DNA of 64,000 nucleotides from Maniola hyperantus (lineage: Eukaryota > Arthropoda > Insecta > Lepidoptera > Nymphalidae). Numbering within the stretch: the stretch's first letter is position 1; each line of letters opens with the position of its first letter. This document shows positions 11,613 to 20,416 of this stretch, piece after piece. The DNA is taken from NCBI RefSeq assembly GCF_902806685.2, contig NC_048548.1, forward strand, positions 806,001-870,000, given 5' to 3'. The translations under genes and the position numbers were made by a program. The notes under the pieces were generated by a model that had not been told where the DNA came from, did not search any database, and saw nothing but the letters and a program-made list of their open reading frames with translations.

Positions 11613-11673
11613 ACTACCCTCGTATTGAAAATGTGGTTAAGGTTTTGAATGATATTAGATTTAGTTGTTTGTA

Positions 11674-11679
11674 AATAAA
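11674..11679 (+). terminator. Candidate MRPS33 poly(A) signal AATAAA
   Basis: First good AATAAA in non-repeat sequence downstream of MRPS33, 482 bp after the stop and beyond the inserted repeat. Inference only. Confidence 0.4.
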
Positions 11680-11750
11680 AATGTTATATTTAAAATGATG
11701 ATCTATCTGCATTTTAATTTTTTCAATGAGCCAAAGGAGCTACTTGCTTC

Positions 11751-11936
11751 AGTACAGTATGCGGCCGAAAGTAATGTACATCGGCCTTTAGAATGACATT
11801 TCGGCTTTTTAGAGGGTTGTCTCTGTCAGTCATACCTATATGACGTTTTGTCGGTCTCGACGACAGAGACGGTGCTCTACATTTGCTGTCTCCTTCTAAA
11901 GGTCGATGTACATTACTTTTGGCCGCATACTGTACT
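11751..11936. mobile_element. MITE, TIR AGTACAGTATGCGGCCGAAA
   Basis: Terminal inverted repeats of about 40 bp (AGTACAGTATGCGGCC / GGCCGCATACTGTACT) around an inner palindrome. Other copies at 39044-39222 and 29583-30431 (split). Confidence 0.8.
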
Positions 11937-11997
11937 TGACTGTTGCAGTAAGCATTGATGCTCTCAAAACCGAGCAAGCATTTTTGTGTATTAAGTA

Positions 11998-12205
11998 GGT
12001 AATTTAGATAGGTAGATAGGTATAGTACACGACAGGTCGAGATGGCAATCGGGGAGGAAACACACCGCACACCCACTTTTTTTTTTTTCTCGCTGGGAAA
12101 TGCTTTTACGCACCGCACAGCCCCAGCGGTAACCCGGTGCGGGTGTGCGGGGAATCCCCCCGCCTCATACCCCAGTTGCCATCTCGACATGTCGCAGACT
12201 AGAGG
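11998..12205. mobile_element. GC-rich TIR MITE (CGACAGGTCGAGATGGCAAT)
   Basis: Outer arms ACGACAGGTCGAGATGGCAA and TTGCCATCTCGACATGTCG, inner CACCGCACACCC / GGGTGTGCGG arms. Best copy of this family in the window. Confidence 0.7.
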
Positions 12206-12259
12206 TAACATAATATGCTAGGTGAAGGATAGAGTAGGATGTGACAACCAAAAATGAAA

Positions 12260-12500
12260 CATAGTAAAAATAGCCATCATTTATTCGATTACAAAATCTT
12301 TCGTCAGGAAATAAATTGCTACATAAAATATTTTAACACGAAATGCCTCAACCGAGGGCTGAGGCGCGGCCACGCATACATGCACTGCCCCCAGGCGTGG
12401 GCCGAGTGGCAGTGCATGCGAAATTAGTTCCTATCACCTTCACAATATGCAATATTATAACATGCACGCTAGCTGGCCCGCTAACGTAGTTTCGAACCTA
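12260..12500 (-). other. Possible 3' end of an unidentified minus-strand transcript
   Basis: On the minus strand AATAAA lies at about 12276-12281, downstream of an open stretch that could start at an AG near 12476. A strong hairpin (TGCACTGCC / GGCAGTGCA) lies at about 12380-12418. No family recognised. Confidence 0.2.
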
Positions 12501-12544
12501 AATACCTACAATTAAATGGCTGGGCGTATACTGGCAACAGGCGA

Positions 12545-12790
12545 CGCAGTAAGGCTGAGATCTATAGACTTAAAACGAGACAGAGCTATATTTCTCACAT
12601 AAATCTGTCTCGTTTTAACTCAATCTTAAGTCTGAGCAAAGTCAAAGTGCGCTCTATAGATCTCAACCTAACCGCTCTTTGACTTTGCTTAGATTTAAGT
12701 TTCAGTTAAAACGAGACAGATTTATGTCAGCGATATAACGCTGTCTCGTTTTAACTAGTATTAATTATAGAGTAAAGTGAAAGTACACTT
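12545..12790. mobile_element. Two overlapping palindromic MITEs (GAGATCTATAGA family)
   Basis: GGCTGAGATCTATAG and GCGCTCTATAGATCTCAACC ends around AAAACGAGACAGATTTATGT arms. A second half-copy continues to 12790. Other copies at 16586, 34847, 42117 and a split one at 43303-44035. Confidence 0.7.
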
Positions 12791-12944
12791 TTAGACTTCG
12801 TATAAGACTGACGTCTCGACAACTTTGGCAAATATCGATTATGGAATGAAATACTAAACTATCGTAAGAGTAAAACGGACCTTATGTACCTTGTTTTAAA
12901 GTTGTATCTACTGTCATTACTCACTGATTTTTATTTCGTATAGA

Positions 12945-13635
12945 TTCGCTTGGGGTGGCAAAACAAGGCAATAAAGGTACCTGTCCATTGTAGCAGTACG
13001 GAGCGCAGACGTGTTCAGCAGACCAACTCCACAAGAAATGACTCAGAAAATATCACGCCAATCCTAATAATTTGATTAGTCTACTGAGCACATTTCCGCT
13101 AGTGCGCTTCAATGGACAGACACCCTAAAGGCCAATGCAAACCGAGTGTGACGAGTGACGGCGAGTAGTCTGTCCATTTATCTAGATCTGAATTTTCTCG
13201 TATTCAGATTGAATTTCTCGCGAAAAGAGTTTTAGGATCCGGCCGGCGTAAATCTGCCAAAGCGTAGCGAAAAACACTTTATACTGCCAAACCATTATGG
13301 ACTTTGCCTACGTTCAAATAATATCGATAATAAATTGACACACTTACTTGTCGGTCGATCCCCTTTACTCTTGGCGACTAGTAATAATTGTGTCAATTGA
13401 TTTTCGATATTATTTCAATATTTATATAAAGTCTATAATAGTTTGGCAGTGAAAAATACTCTGCGCTGCGACTCGCTTGATGTGAGACTGCTCTTAGGGT
13501 GCGTTTTCACTGAAGCGGAGCGGAGTGGAGACGTATTAAATAATCCTCAAAAACGTATTCAACGATCAGATTAGATGACGTTATCATGTACATATACCTC
13601 CGCTCCGCTCCGTTGTAGTGGACAGGCACCCTTAC
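12945..13635. repeat. Cluster of three short TIR/palindromic elements
   Basis: 12970-13130 is bounded by CTGTCCATTGTAGCAGTACG and CGCTTCAATGGACAG. 13255-13470 has arms TCTGCCAAAGCGTAGCGAAA and GTTTGGCAGTGAAAAATACT. 13498-13632 has GAAGCGGAGCGGAGTGGAG and CTCCGCTCCGCTCCGTTG. None encodes protein. Confidence 0.5.
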
Positions 13636-13739
13636 GATGTAACCGCGGCCGGCATGCCAGCATACGTCCAGCCCAACCATCAAGCCACAGACAACTCCGA
13701 TAGAATAGAAAACATTAATCGTAACCAATAACTTCTTAA
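13631..13739 (-). other. Weak exon candidate with hydrophobic stretch
   Basis: The minus strand is open for VTINVFYSIGVVCGLMVGLD and beyond, ending ATC|GTAAGG, a good donor. Its donor coincides with the edge of a MITE and no partner exon is certain, so this may be chance. Confidence 0.15.
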
Positions 13740-13861
13740 AACATCCATTTAATAATTAACGTAATTAGTTGCCAGTGCAATAAGCCCCAGATCACTTGGT
13801 CGGGTCATCTATTATACATACAGTGTGATCTGCGATTGTGAGAGGCAAGTTATAATTTGAT

Positions 13862-14236
13862 GCCCGCTCTATGCTCGCGCCGCGAAAACAGCGAACCCCG
13901 CGAAACCCACGAACACCACAAAACCCGCGAACGGGCGTTTGTGCACTCATTCGTATTTGGATCGTATCCGTGCAATACGTGCATTCGACTCGGTTTGATC
14001 CGTAAAATCACAGATGGGTGCACAAACCCATGAACGCCACGAACACCGCGAACGCCACGAACCCCGCGAAACAACACCATGAATCGCGTTCGCGGTGATC
14101 CTCGTCTAATGTAAGTTTTATAGTCCGCGGCGAAAGAACTACGAACTAGTTTGCATAAAACAGTGAAACCGAGTGTAGAGGGATATATTTTTGCGCGTTT
14201 CGCAGGCAACATCCACGCGCGAGTGTAGAGCCGGCT
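13862..14236. mobile_element. TIR element with internal CGAAC-rich repeats
   Basis: Ends GCCCGCTCTATGCTCGCGC and GCGCGAGTGTAGAGCCGGC are imperfect inverted repeats. The interior has repeated GCGAACRCC motifs at 13890-13935 and 14032-14095. The TSD is not clear. Confidence 0.5.
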
Positions 14237-14305
14237 TAACGATCATGCGAACAGTGACGCTTTACCGTCAGGGCATACTTGCAAAGTGAAGCGACGTTTT
14301 ATATA

Positions 14306-14442
14306 ACTGAAACTCAGCTTTATTTCATTTAGCATACGGTTGACATTGAATTGAATGAAAACAAAACATGGACGAGTTTCCCCGTGTTGTTTTCATTCAA
14401 ATTTTAACCGTATGTCTAACGAAATAAAGCTGAGTTTCACTT
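14306..14442. mobile_element. Palindromic MITE
   Basis: Arms CTGAAACTCAGCTTTATTTC and GAAATAAAGCTGAGTTTCAC with nested GAATGAAAACAAAACATGGA / GTTGTTTTCATTC. Almost the entire element is one hairpin. Confidence 0.75.
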
Positions 14443-15054
14443 GTCGCTTTGATTTTACAGGTATGCCCCGTCGGTTAGGCATCGTTCTTCCTACGCTGAT
14501 GTCGGTCGCGCGTACCATTCTTACTTTCCATCACAATTTAGCCTTTAACTGCCTATGACGATGCAGTTTAAGATGGGAGTGGGCTAATCTGAGAGGTATG
14601 GCAGTTTAATTAAGAGAAGGAACGCCCGCACGCTCCCCATACGAACGCGCGTTTGGGGAGCGTGCGTGCTCTGCTTTGAATATTAACCTATCAAGGCAAT
14701 GAAAGGGGTATGAATTATTTTAGTATAGAGCCGGGCCTGCCCACATGTGGGCCATTTTACTTTTTGGCCGCTATTGTGGAAAAAAGAAAAATGGCGGACT
14801 ACTAGGTAGACCAAAATCTTCAAAGCCCTTTGTAGACACGTTCTAGATACAAATATCTGTATCCTAAGTCTGTGGTTGGTCAGATCTCAGTAAAAATGTG
14901 TGGTATACAGACTCAAAGATGTGTAACTTTAAAAATACAGATTTTTATAAAATTTCGGAAAAACACAGACATAGATTTATTTCTAGAACGTATCTACAAA
15001 TTTTCATTACATTTGATTTGTTAATATCAAACTGCGTTCGTCACGCGCCATTTA

Positions 15055-15140
15055 AACTTTATGTGTCATGTCAAAAGTACGATTTTAGTCCTTATTTTAA
15101 AGGTGAACCGTACTTTTGACATGACAGTTGACCCATAGAA
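15055..15140. mobile_element. Short palindromic MITE (CATGTCAAAAGTACGATTTT)
   Basis: CATGTCAAAAGTACG and CGTACTTTTGACATG arms. A second copy is at 42268-42352. Between 14450 and 15055 only a small hairpin (CGCACGCTCCCC, 14628-14670) and a SINE-A body scrap near 14575 are seen. Confidence 0.65.
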
Positions 15141-15192
15141 TTAAAATGACGCGTGAGAAGTCATTCTGTACGGATTATACTTCTCTCAAACC

Positions 15193-15252
15193 CATACCCC
15201 TAAACGGTTTCTATGCGGCATCGTACCGGAACGCCAAATCGCTTGGCGGCAC
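15193..15252 (-). mobile_element. SINE family A fragment
   Basis: GGCATCGTACCGGAACGC, AAATCGCTTGGCGGCAC match the mid-body of the SINE copies at 28257-28600 and 31033-31380. Confidence 0.55.
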
Positions 15253-15458
15253 CTATCCACGAATTAGTTCGATTCAAACGAAACATACATTATATTCATG
15301 ACAACCTTAACTCGATTTGTAAGCGAAGCATAGTAGAAACCTTCCGCAGTGTATATTATATTACCATGTACATTAAGATACTGTTTATTTATTTGCTACA
15401 CTATTATCACATCTCAAAAGGTAGAAAATATTACAAGTGGATTGTGTAAAACCTCAGG

Positions 15459-15791
15459 TCCGACGCCCACTGGTGGTGCGACACGGCAGGGGATCCGTCG
15501 GCATCCCTACATGTAAGTGACGGCATGTCGCGACATCCTTGAGCATGCTGCGACGTCTTTCGGCATGCCAATGCATCCCTCCAAGCTAATGATGCTCTCT
15601 TGTCTCAGCATCCTGATGGATACCGAGGATTATAAAGGATGCCGAAACGGCATGCCTAAGCGGTATCGTTTTAGTATCTACTATCATTATCATTGAAATT
15701 TCAAACTTAAACATCATATAATTACGGTCTATTATTATTCATTACTTGAAACATCCTTTGCCGTGCCTTACAGCCAGTGGACGCTGGACCC
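15459..15791. mobile_element. TIR element, ends GGTCCGACGCCCACTGG / CCAGTGGACGCTGGACC
   Basis: About 30-bp imperfect terminal inverted repeats. The interior has repeated GGCATGCC/GGCATCC motifs. Noncoding, probably a MITE. Confidence 0.6.
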
Positions 15792-15984
15792 TAGAGTATA
15801 TAAGCAAGCTATAGAGCGCTTAGAAATGTTCTATATAAATTAGAAATACATATATATGTCGCAGTAAGAAAGTCTGCCGTCCTTTTTGTAAGCGGATAAC
15901 TCCAATAAATATTTTGTTGAGTTATCATTTTAAAAATAGGGATTTTCAAAAACTGATATCTCTATAAAAATACTAAGTATATAA

Positions 15985-16140
15985 TGGGGCCAATTCTCTT
16001 GTACACATCTCTAAACTAAACTAAATTAACAGGTCTAAATCTAGTGCTATCTTTTTCCGCAAGCAACATTATGAAAGGGATAGCAATAGATTTAGACGTG
16101 CCATTTTAGATTAGTTTACTGTTTAGAGATTGTGTACAAC
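15985..16140. mobile_element. Palindromic MITE (TCTCTTGTACACAATCTCT family)
   Basis: Arms AATTCTCTTGTACACATCTC and GAGATTGTGTACAA, inner GCTATC / GATAGC around AAGCAACATTATGAAAGGGA. Sister copy at 40343-40500. The stretch 16141-16585 shows no recognisable feature. Confidence 0.7.
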
Positions 16141-16585
16141 GGAATTATCAAAGTTTTTAGTAAGTTTAATTAAGTAGTTAAGCCCTCGTAGCAAAGTTTT
16201 TAAGAAATATATTTTTGTCTCAATTCCCATGTTTTTAAGATATAACTAACAAACTATTTTTTGGGATTAACCTCTTTTTATATAGGAGCGCATTTGCTGC
16301 ACTATGATTTTATCGTGAAGTTATATATGGATGAAGTTATCATAGACAAGTTATACTCTAAATTTTTGTCAGAATGTCTTTTGAGCCTTAAGTTTACGAT
16401 GGAGAGGATTAGGACGATCTTACCCGTTCACAGCCTACGGTTCGTACTATAAAAGTGCGCTCTATACTTAGCTTATATTTACTCTAAGTGTAAAACATAG
16501 TTTTGTGTCGATTAATCTTATATCTCTTTGCCTTCTCTTATTTTTATACAATAGTATGCCATGTGAGTGGGGAGTGGTCTGAGGG

Positions 16586-16733
16586 TGAGATTTATAGATC
16601 ACACTTTGACTTTACTCAGACTTAAGATTGAGTTAAAACGAGACAGATTTATGTGAAAGATATACACCTGTCATGTTTTAACTCTGCCTAAGGTCTAAGC
16701 AAAGTCAGAGTGCGCTCTATAGATCTCACCCTT
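16586..16733. mobile_element. Palindromic MITE (GAGATCTATAGA family)
   Basis: GGGTGAGATTTATAGATCAC to GCGCTCTATAGATCTCACCC with inner GAGTTAAAACGAGACAG / CATGTTTTAACTC. Confidence 0.7.
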
Positions 16734-16738
16734 ACAAC

Positions 16739-16953
16739 CCATACCAATATTATAAATGCGAAAGTGTGTCTGTCTGTCGGCTAGCCTTTCACGGCCCATC
16801 CGTTCAACTGATTTTGACGAAATTTGGTACAGATAAAACTTGCATCCCGGGGAAGGACATAGGGATTCTTTTTATACCGGAAAATCAAAGAGTTCCCACG
16901 GGATTTTTAAAGACCTAAATCCACGCGGACGAAGTCGCGGGCATCATCTAGTA
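16739..16953 (-). mobile_element. Lep1-like element, subfamily A
   Basis: AATATTATAAATGCGAAAGT start, ACTGATTTTGACGAAATTTG core, CGCGGACGAAGTCGCGGGCA and CATCTAGT end. Full length. Confidence 0.75.
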
Positions 16954-17332
16954 TAAAATATGTCCACCAAATGTTGATTTATGATTTCAGGACATAGATT
17001 AATACACGGTAAACAGTGGCGTGCACAGGGTTTGAAGCCAGGGTAGGCACTAGTTAAGTAGGAGCCTGTTTACTGGCAGGTCATTATGAAAAATATGCAT
17101 TGAGCTATTCAACTGGGGTAAGCAGTGCATTTATGCCTCTATGACCTGCACGCCACTGACGGTGAAGTTTTAGTGGTTTTCTTGTCGTGGCTAAGTGAAC
17201 AGTAGGACTATATTTTTTCGATTTCAAGGTACAGTGCGACAAGGCTCTTTTGGCACTTGAATGACATTGACAGGGGGGCGCTGTTGGAGGACAAAGGCTT
17301 AGACTTTTTTTATTATAAAGAATATTATAAAG

Positions 17333-17515
17333 GCAAAGCCGTACCGCCAAGCGATTTAGCGTTCCGGTACGATGCCGTGTAGAAACCAAAGGGGTATGGG
17401 TTTAATATAAACTGCCATACCCCTTCCAGGTTAGCCCGCTATCATCTTAGACTGCATCATCACTTACCATCAGGTGAGATTGCAGTCAAGGGCTGACTTG
17501 TATCTGAATAAAATA
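17333..17515 (+). mobile_element. SINE family A, 5'-truncated
   Basis: Starts inside the body (AAGCCGTACCGCCAAGCG), runs through GAAACCAAAGGGGTATGGGT and TGAGATTGCAGTCAAGGGCT, and ends in an A-rich tail. Confidence 0.7.
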
Positions 17516-17685
17516 AAAAAAAATTGGCCATTTTAATTATGACTAACATTCCCCTTCTCCCCTCCAACTAAGTGTAAAGTTTGTGCTAGGTATGAGAATA
17601 GTGCAACGGGTGGGGTTTGAACCGTCAACCTTTCGGATTTCAGTCCGCTCCTATAACCGTTGAGCTATTGAGACTATTCAAACTA
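17516..17685 (-). mobile_element. SINE family B
   Basis: The minus strand has TCAATAGCTCAACGGTTATA, B-box GGTTGACGGTTCAAACCCC and a typical body. Tail to tail with the preceding SINE A. Confidence 0.7.
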
Positions 17686-17964
17686 TAACAAATGGGACAC
17701 TTGACGGCAACGTTAGTTCCGATTTTCGCCACGCACCAAAAGAGCCTTGTAGCGAAAAGTTTGATTTAGCTGCCTTATCACAATTTTAGTAGAGTTAATA
17801 CTCCACAGGAAAGATTACATCACATTGAACTTTAGAAAGAGATATTTAATAGCTTCACTTCATAGAGCATCGTCTCTCTCACTCATACCTATGTGACGGT
17901 TTGGCGCCGACTTGTCAGTCTCAATAATAGAGACTGCGCTAAAAATATAAAATTATACTTTTAT

Positions 17965-18190
17965 ACTAATATTATAAAGGCAAAAGTTAGTTTGTTTGTG
18001 TGTGTGTGTGTGTGTGTGTATGTTTGTTACTATTTCACGCAAAAACTTCAGGATGGATTTGGCTGAAATATGGAATGGAGATAGTTTATACCTTAGTTTA
18101 CACATACCTACTTTTCATCCCGGAAAAAAAGAGTTCCTGCGGGATTATAAAACTTATATCCACACGGGCCGAATCGCAGGCATCATCTAA
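17965..18190 (-). mobile_element. Lep1-like element A with (GT)n expansion
   Basis: CTAATATTATAAAGGCAAAA, then about 10 GT repeats (17996-18019), GGATGGATTTGGCTGAAATA and CGAATCGCAGGCATCATCTA. Confidence 0.65.
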
Positions 18191-18490
18191 ATACATAAAA
18201 GAAAAGATGACCGACTGACTGACTGATCTATCAACGCACAGCTCAAACTATTGGTAAATTAAACCTGACTATTCATAAGCACTTTTAAAAAGTTTACATG
18301 AATAAAAAAACATTCTATTCTATTCTATTCTATTGGACGGATCGGGCTGAAATTTGGCATGCAGATAGCTATTATGACGTAGGCATCCACCAAGACAGGA
18401 TTTTTGAAAATTCAACCCCTAAGGGGGTGAACTAAGTTTGAAATGTGTGTAGTCTACCCACGCGGACGAAGTCGCGGGCATTATCTAGTT
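18190..18490 (-). mobile_element. Lep1-like element B interrupted by a CR1 tail
   Basis: Left part to CTCAAACTATTGG, right part from CTATTGGACGGATCGGGCTG. The interrupting 75 bp (18255-18329) are the extreme 3' end of a CR1-type LINE with (ATTCT)n tail, flanked by the direct repeat CTATTGG. Confidence 0.75.
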
Positions 18491-18538
18491 ATAAATATAA
18501 CGTGAGTCCAGCCCGTTATATTAGTTATATTTATAATG

Positions 18539-18738
18539 GACTAGCTGATGCCCGCGTTATGAAAATCCCGTGGGAACCCTTTGATTTTCCGGGATTAAAA
18601 GTAGCCTATGTCACTCTCCAGGTCATTAACTATACCCATGCAAAAAATCACGTCGATCCGTTCCGTTCCTCCGTAGCGACGTGATTGAAGAACAAACCAA
18701 AAAACCAACAAACAAACACACTTTCGCATTTATAACAT
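18539..18738 (+). mobile_element. Lep1-like element A variant
   Basis: ACTAGCTGATGCCCGCGTTA, AATCCCGTGGGAACCCTTTG, CCATGCAAAAAATCACGTCG, ending CACTTTCGCATTTATAACAT. Same variant class as 54640 and 55625. Confidence 0.65.
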
Positions 18739-18934
18739 GGGCAGTGATATCACTTACGACAATTTAAATGCTAAAAGAGATAGCGCTCTATGATACCGAA
18801 GATACGATTATCTCTTTCTAGAGTTCGATTAAAATCTTTCCTGTGGACTAGATTAGAACTAGACAATCATGTGCGTCCATATTTAATGTACATATATACT
18901 CTCAAACTGATAATTTCAACTTCCTTAGTTATAT

Positions 18935-19096
18935 AAGTCCCGCAAATTGCTATTGCGCTGGAACCATGTCTCAGATCGAAATGACATCATTTTGACGTCA
19001 GCCGAAATAAAAATATACCATCAGCTCGAAACTTCAGTCAAGTGCTGACGTCAAAAAAATGGCGGCCACGCGCATTAGCAATTTGCGGGACATATA
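18935..19096. mobile_element. TIR MITE, ends AAGTCCCGCAAATTGCTA
   Basis: Arms GTCCCGCAAATTGCTATTGC and GCGCATTAGCAATTTGCGGG. The interior contains paired TGACGTCA-like sites. An inverted copy lies at 62589-62757. 19097-19435 is A/T-rich with nothing recognised. Confidence 0.75.
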
Positions 19097-19435
19097 CATT
19101 ATTTGACGATCAAAAAATCGTTATTGGAATTAATTCATGCCAATAATTGTAATATTTCATACATAGTTGCAGTTTAGTGGATGAACAAAATTCTTTACAA
19201 ATAAAAAATAAACATTTTTCTGACTAGACTTTGATGAAATCTTTTACAATAACAAATCAAAATCATTTCGTATTTCCTTAAAAACATAGTTCATGAAGGA
19301 TTAAAAAATATTATAGTATACTTATAAATAAAAATAAAAGATTGAAAAGTCATTGCATTTACATTTTTAAGTATTCATTAAAATTATTATTATTAAAAAA
19401 AAGTCTTTGAACGCAATTTGCGACAAAGTGCGACA

Positions 19436-20120
19436 AGGCTATCTTGGCGCGTGGTGAAAATCGGAACTAACGTCGCCATCTTGTGAAGTCTCACGTTGCG
19501 TCTGCCTCGTATATGCGGTGTTGCCAAGTAAAACCACACATAACATATATATATATATATTATGTGTGGTTTTACTTTATTTTGATATATCCTGATAATA
19601 TAACAGCATCATCATGATCAATAGTGAGCCGGCGATGGGGCTCACTATAGAGCACGGGTCTCCTCTCAGAGTGAGAAGGGTTTGGCCATAGTTTGCCACG
19701 CTGGCCATGTGCGGGTTGGTAGACTTCACACACCTTTGAGAACGTTATGGAGAACTCTCAGGCATGCAGGTTTCCTCACGATGTTTTCCTTCACCGGTAA
19801 AGTAAGTGATATTTAATTACTCAAAGTCAAAGTCAAAGTCAAATGATTTATTCAAAATAGGTAATAAATTACTCTTATTGATTGTCTGGTATGATACTTA
19901 AAACGCACATAACTCAGAAAAGTTATGCGTGCCCGGGTTCGAACCCCCGACCTCCGATTAGAAGGCGGACGTCCTAACCACTAGGCTATCACAGCTACCA
20001 TATATATAACAGCATAAATGTGTCAAAACACCGCATATAACGGGACAGCGTGACACTTCAAAAGATGGCCACGTTAGTTCCAATTTTCGCCACGCGCCAT
20101 AAGAGCCGTGTTGAACTGTA
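19436..20120. mobile_element. TIR element with about 100-bp arms, carrying nested SINE and LINE insertions
   Basis: The left arm (AAGTGCGACAAGGCTATCTT, GGCGCGTGGTGAAAATCGGA, GTATATGCGGTG) is mirrored at 20020-20120 (CACCGCATATAACG, TTTTCGCCACGCGCCATAAG). Inside are an ACCACACATAACATA palindrome (19530-19578) and a SINE. The right arm abuts the satellite flank. Confidence 0.7.
19612..20003 (-). mobile_element. tRNA-derived SINE family C with a CR1 tail inserted
   Basis: The minus strand begins GTGATAGCCTAGTGGTTAGG (A-box), then CGGGGGTTCGAACCCGGGCA (B-box). The body ends with (ATG)n. At 19824-19895 it is split by a LINE 3' scrap with (GACTTT)n tail. Related copies at 51915-52216, 38790-38968 and 46205-46258. 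Confidence 0.8.
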
Positions 20121-20416
20121 TATGAGTTGTAGTCGTATGCATGGACGCACGGCTGTGTAGAGCCAAGTTCTCGCTCTAGGTAGTTATTGAAAGTCAACGT
20201 TTTGTAAGGAAGGACCATGAATTGTAACTTGTAATCATCTGGGCACACGGCTGTGTAGAGCCAAGTTCTCACTCTAAGTGTAATCTTTGAATCACTAACG
20301 CAGGAGTTTCTTGAGTTATATCTTCTGGGAGCACGGATGTGCAGAGCCAAGTTGTGAGCACTCGAAACGTAGTTTGTCTTAATCATTAATCTCAAGGTGA
20401 ATGTGAAGAAATGACT
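20121..20416 (-). repeat. Diverged units of the TSC2-end repeat (left flank)
   Basis: Three spaced cores related to CACGGCTGTGTAGAGCCAAG (about 20150, 20247, 20333), about 85-98 bp apart, with differing spacers. On the minus strand the spacers end in sequences resembling the last TSC2 codons plus stop, for example ACTTTCAATAACTACCTAGA. Confidence 0.85.

Larger units (their letters stand above)
17230..17760. mobile_element. TIR MITE (TACAGTGCGACAAGGCT) split by two SINEs
   Basis: Left half 17230-17325 starts TACAGTGCGACAAGGCTCTT; right half about 17680-17760 carries GACACTTGACGGCAACGTTA and AGAGCCTTGT. Joining the halves gives the layout of the intact copy at 55131-55313. The intervening 350 bp are two SINEs. 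Confidence 0.65.
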
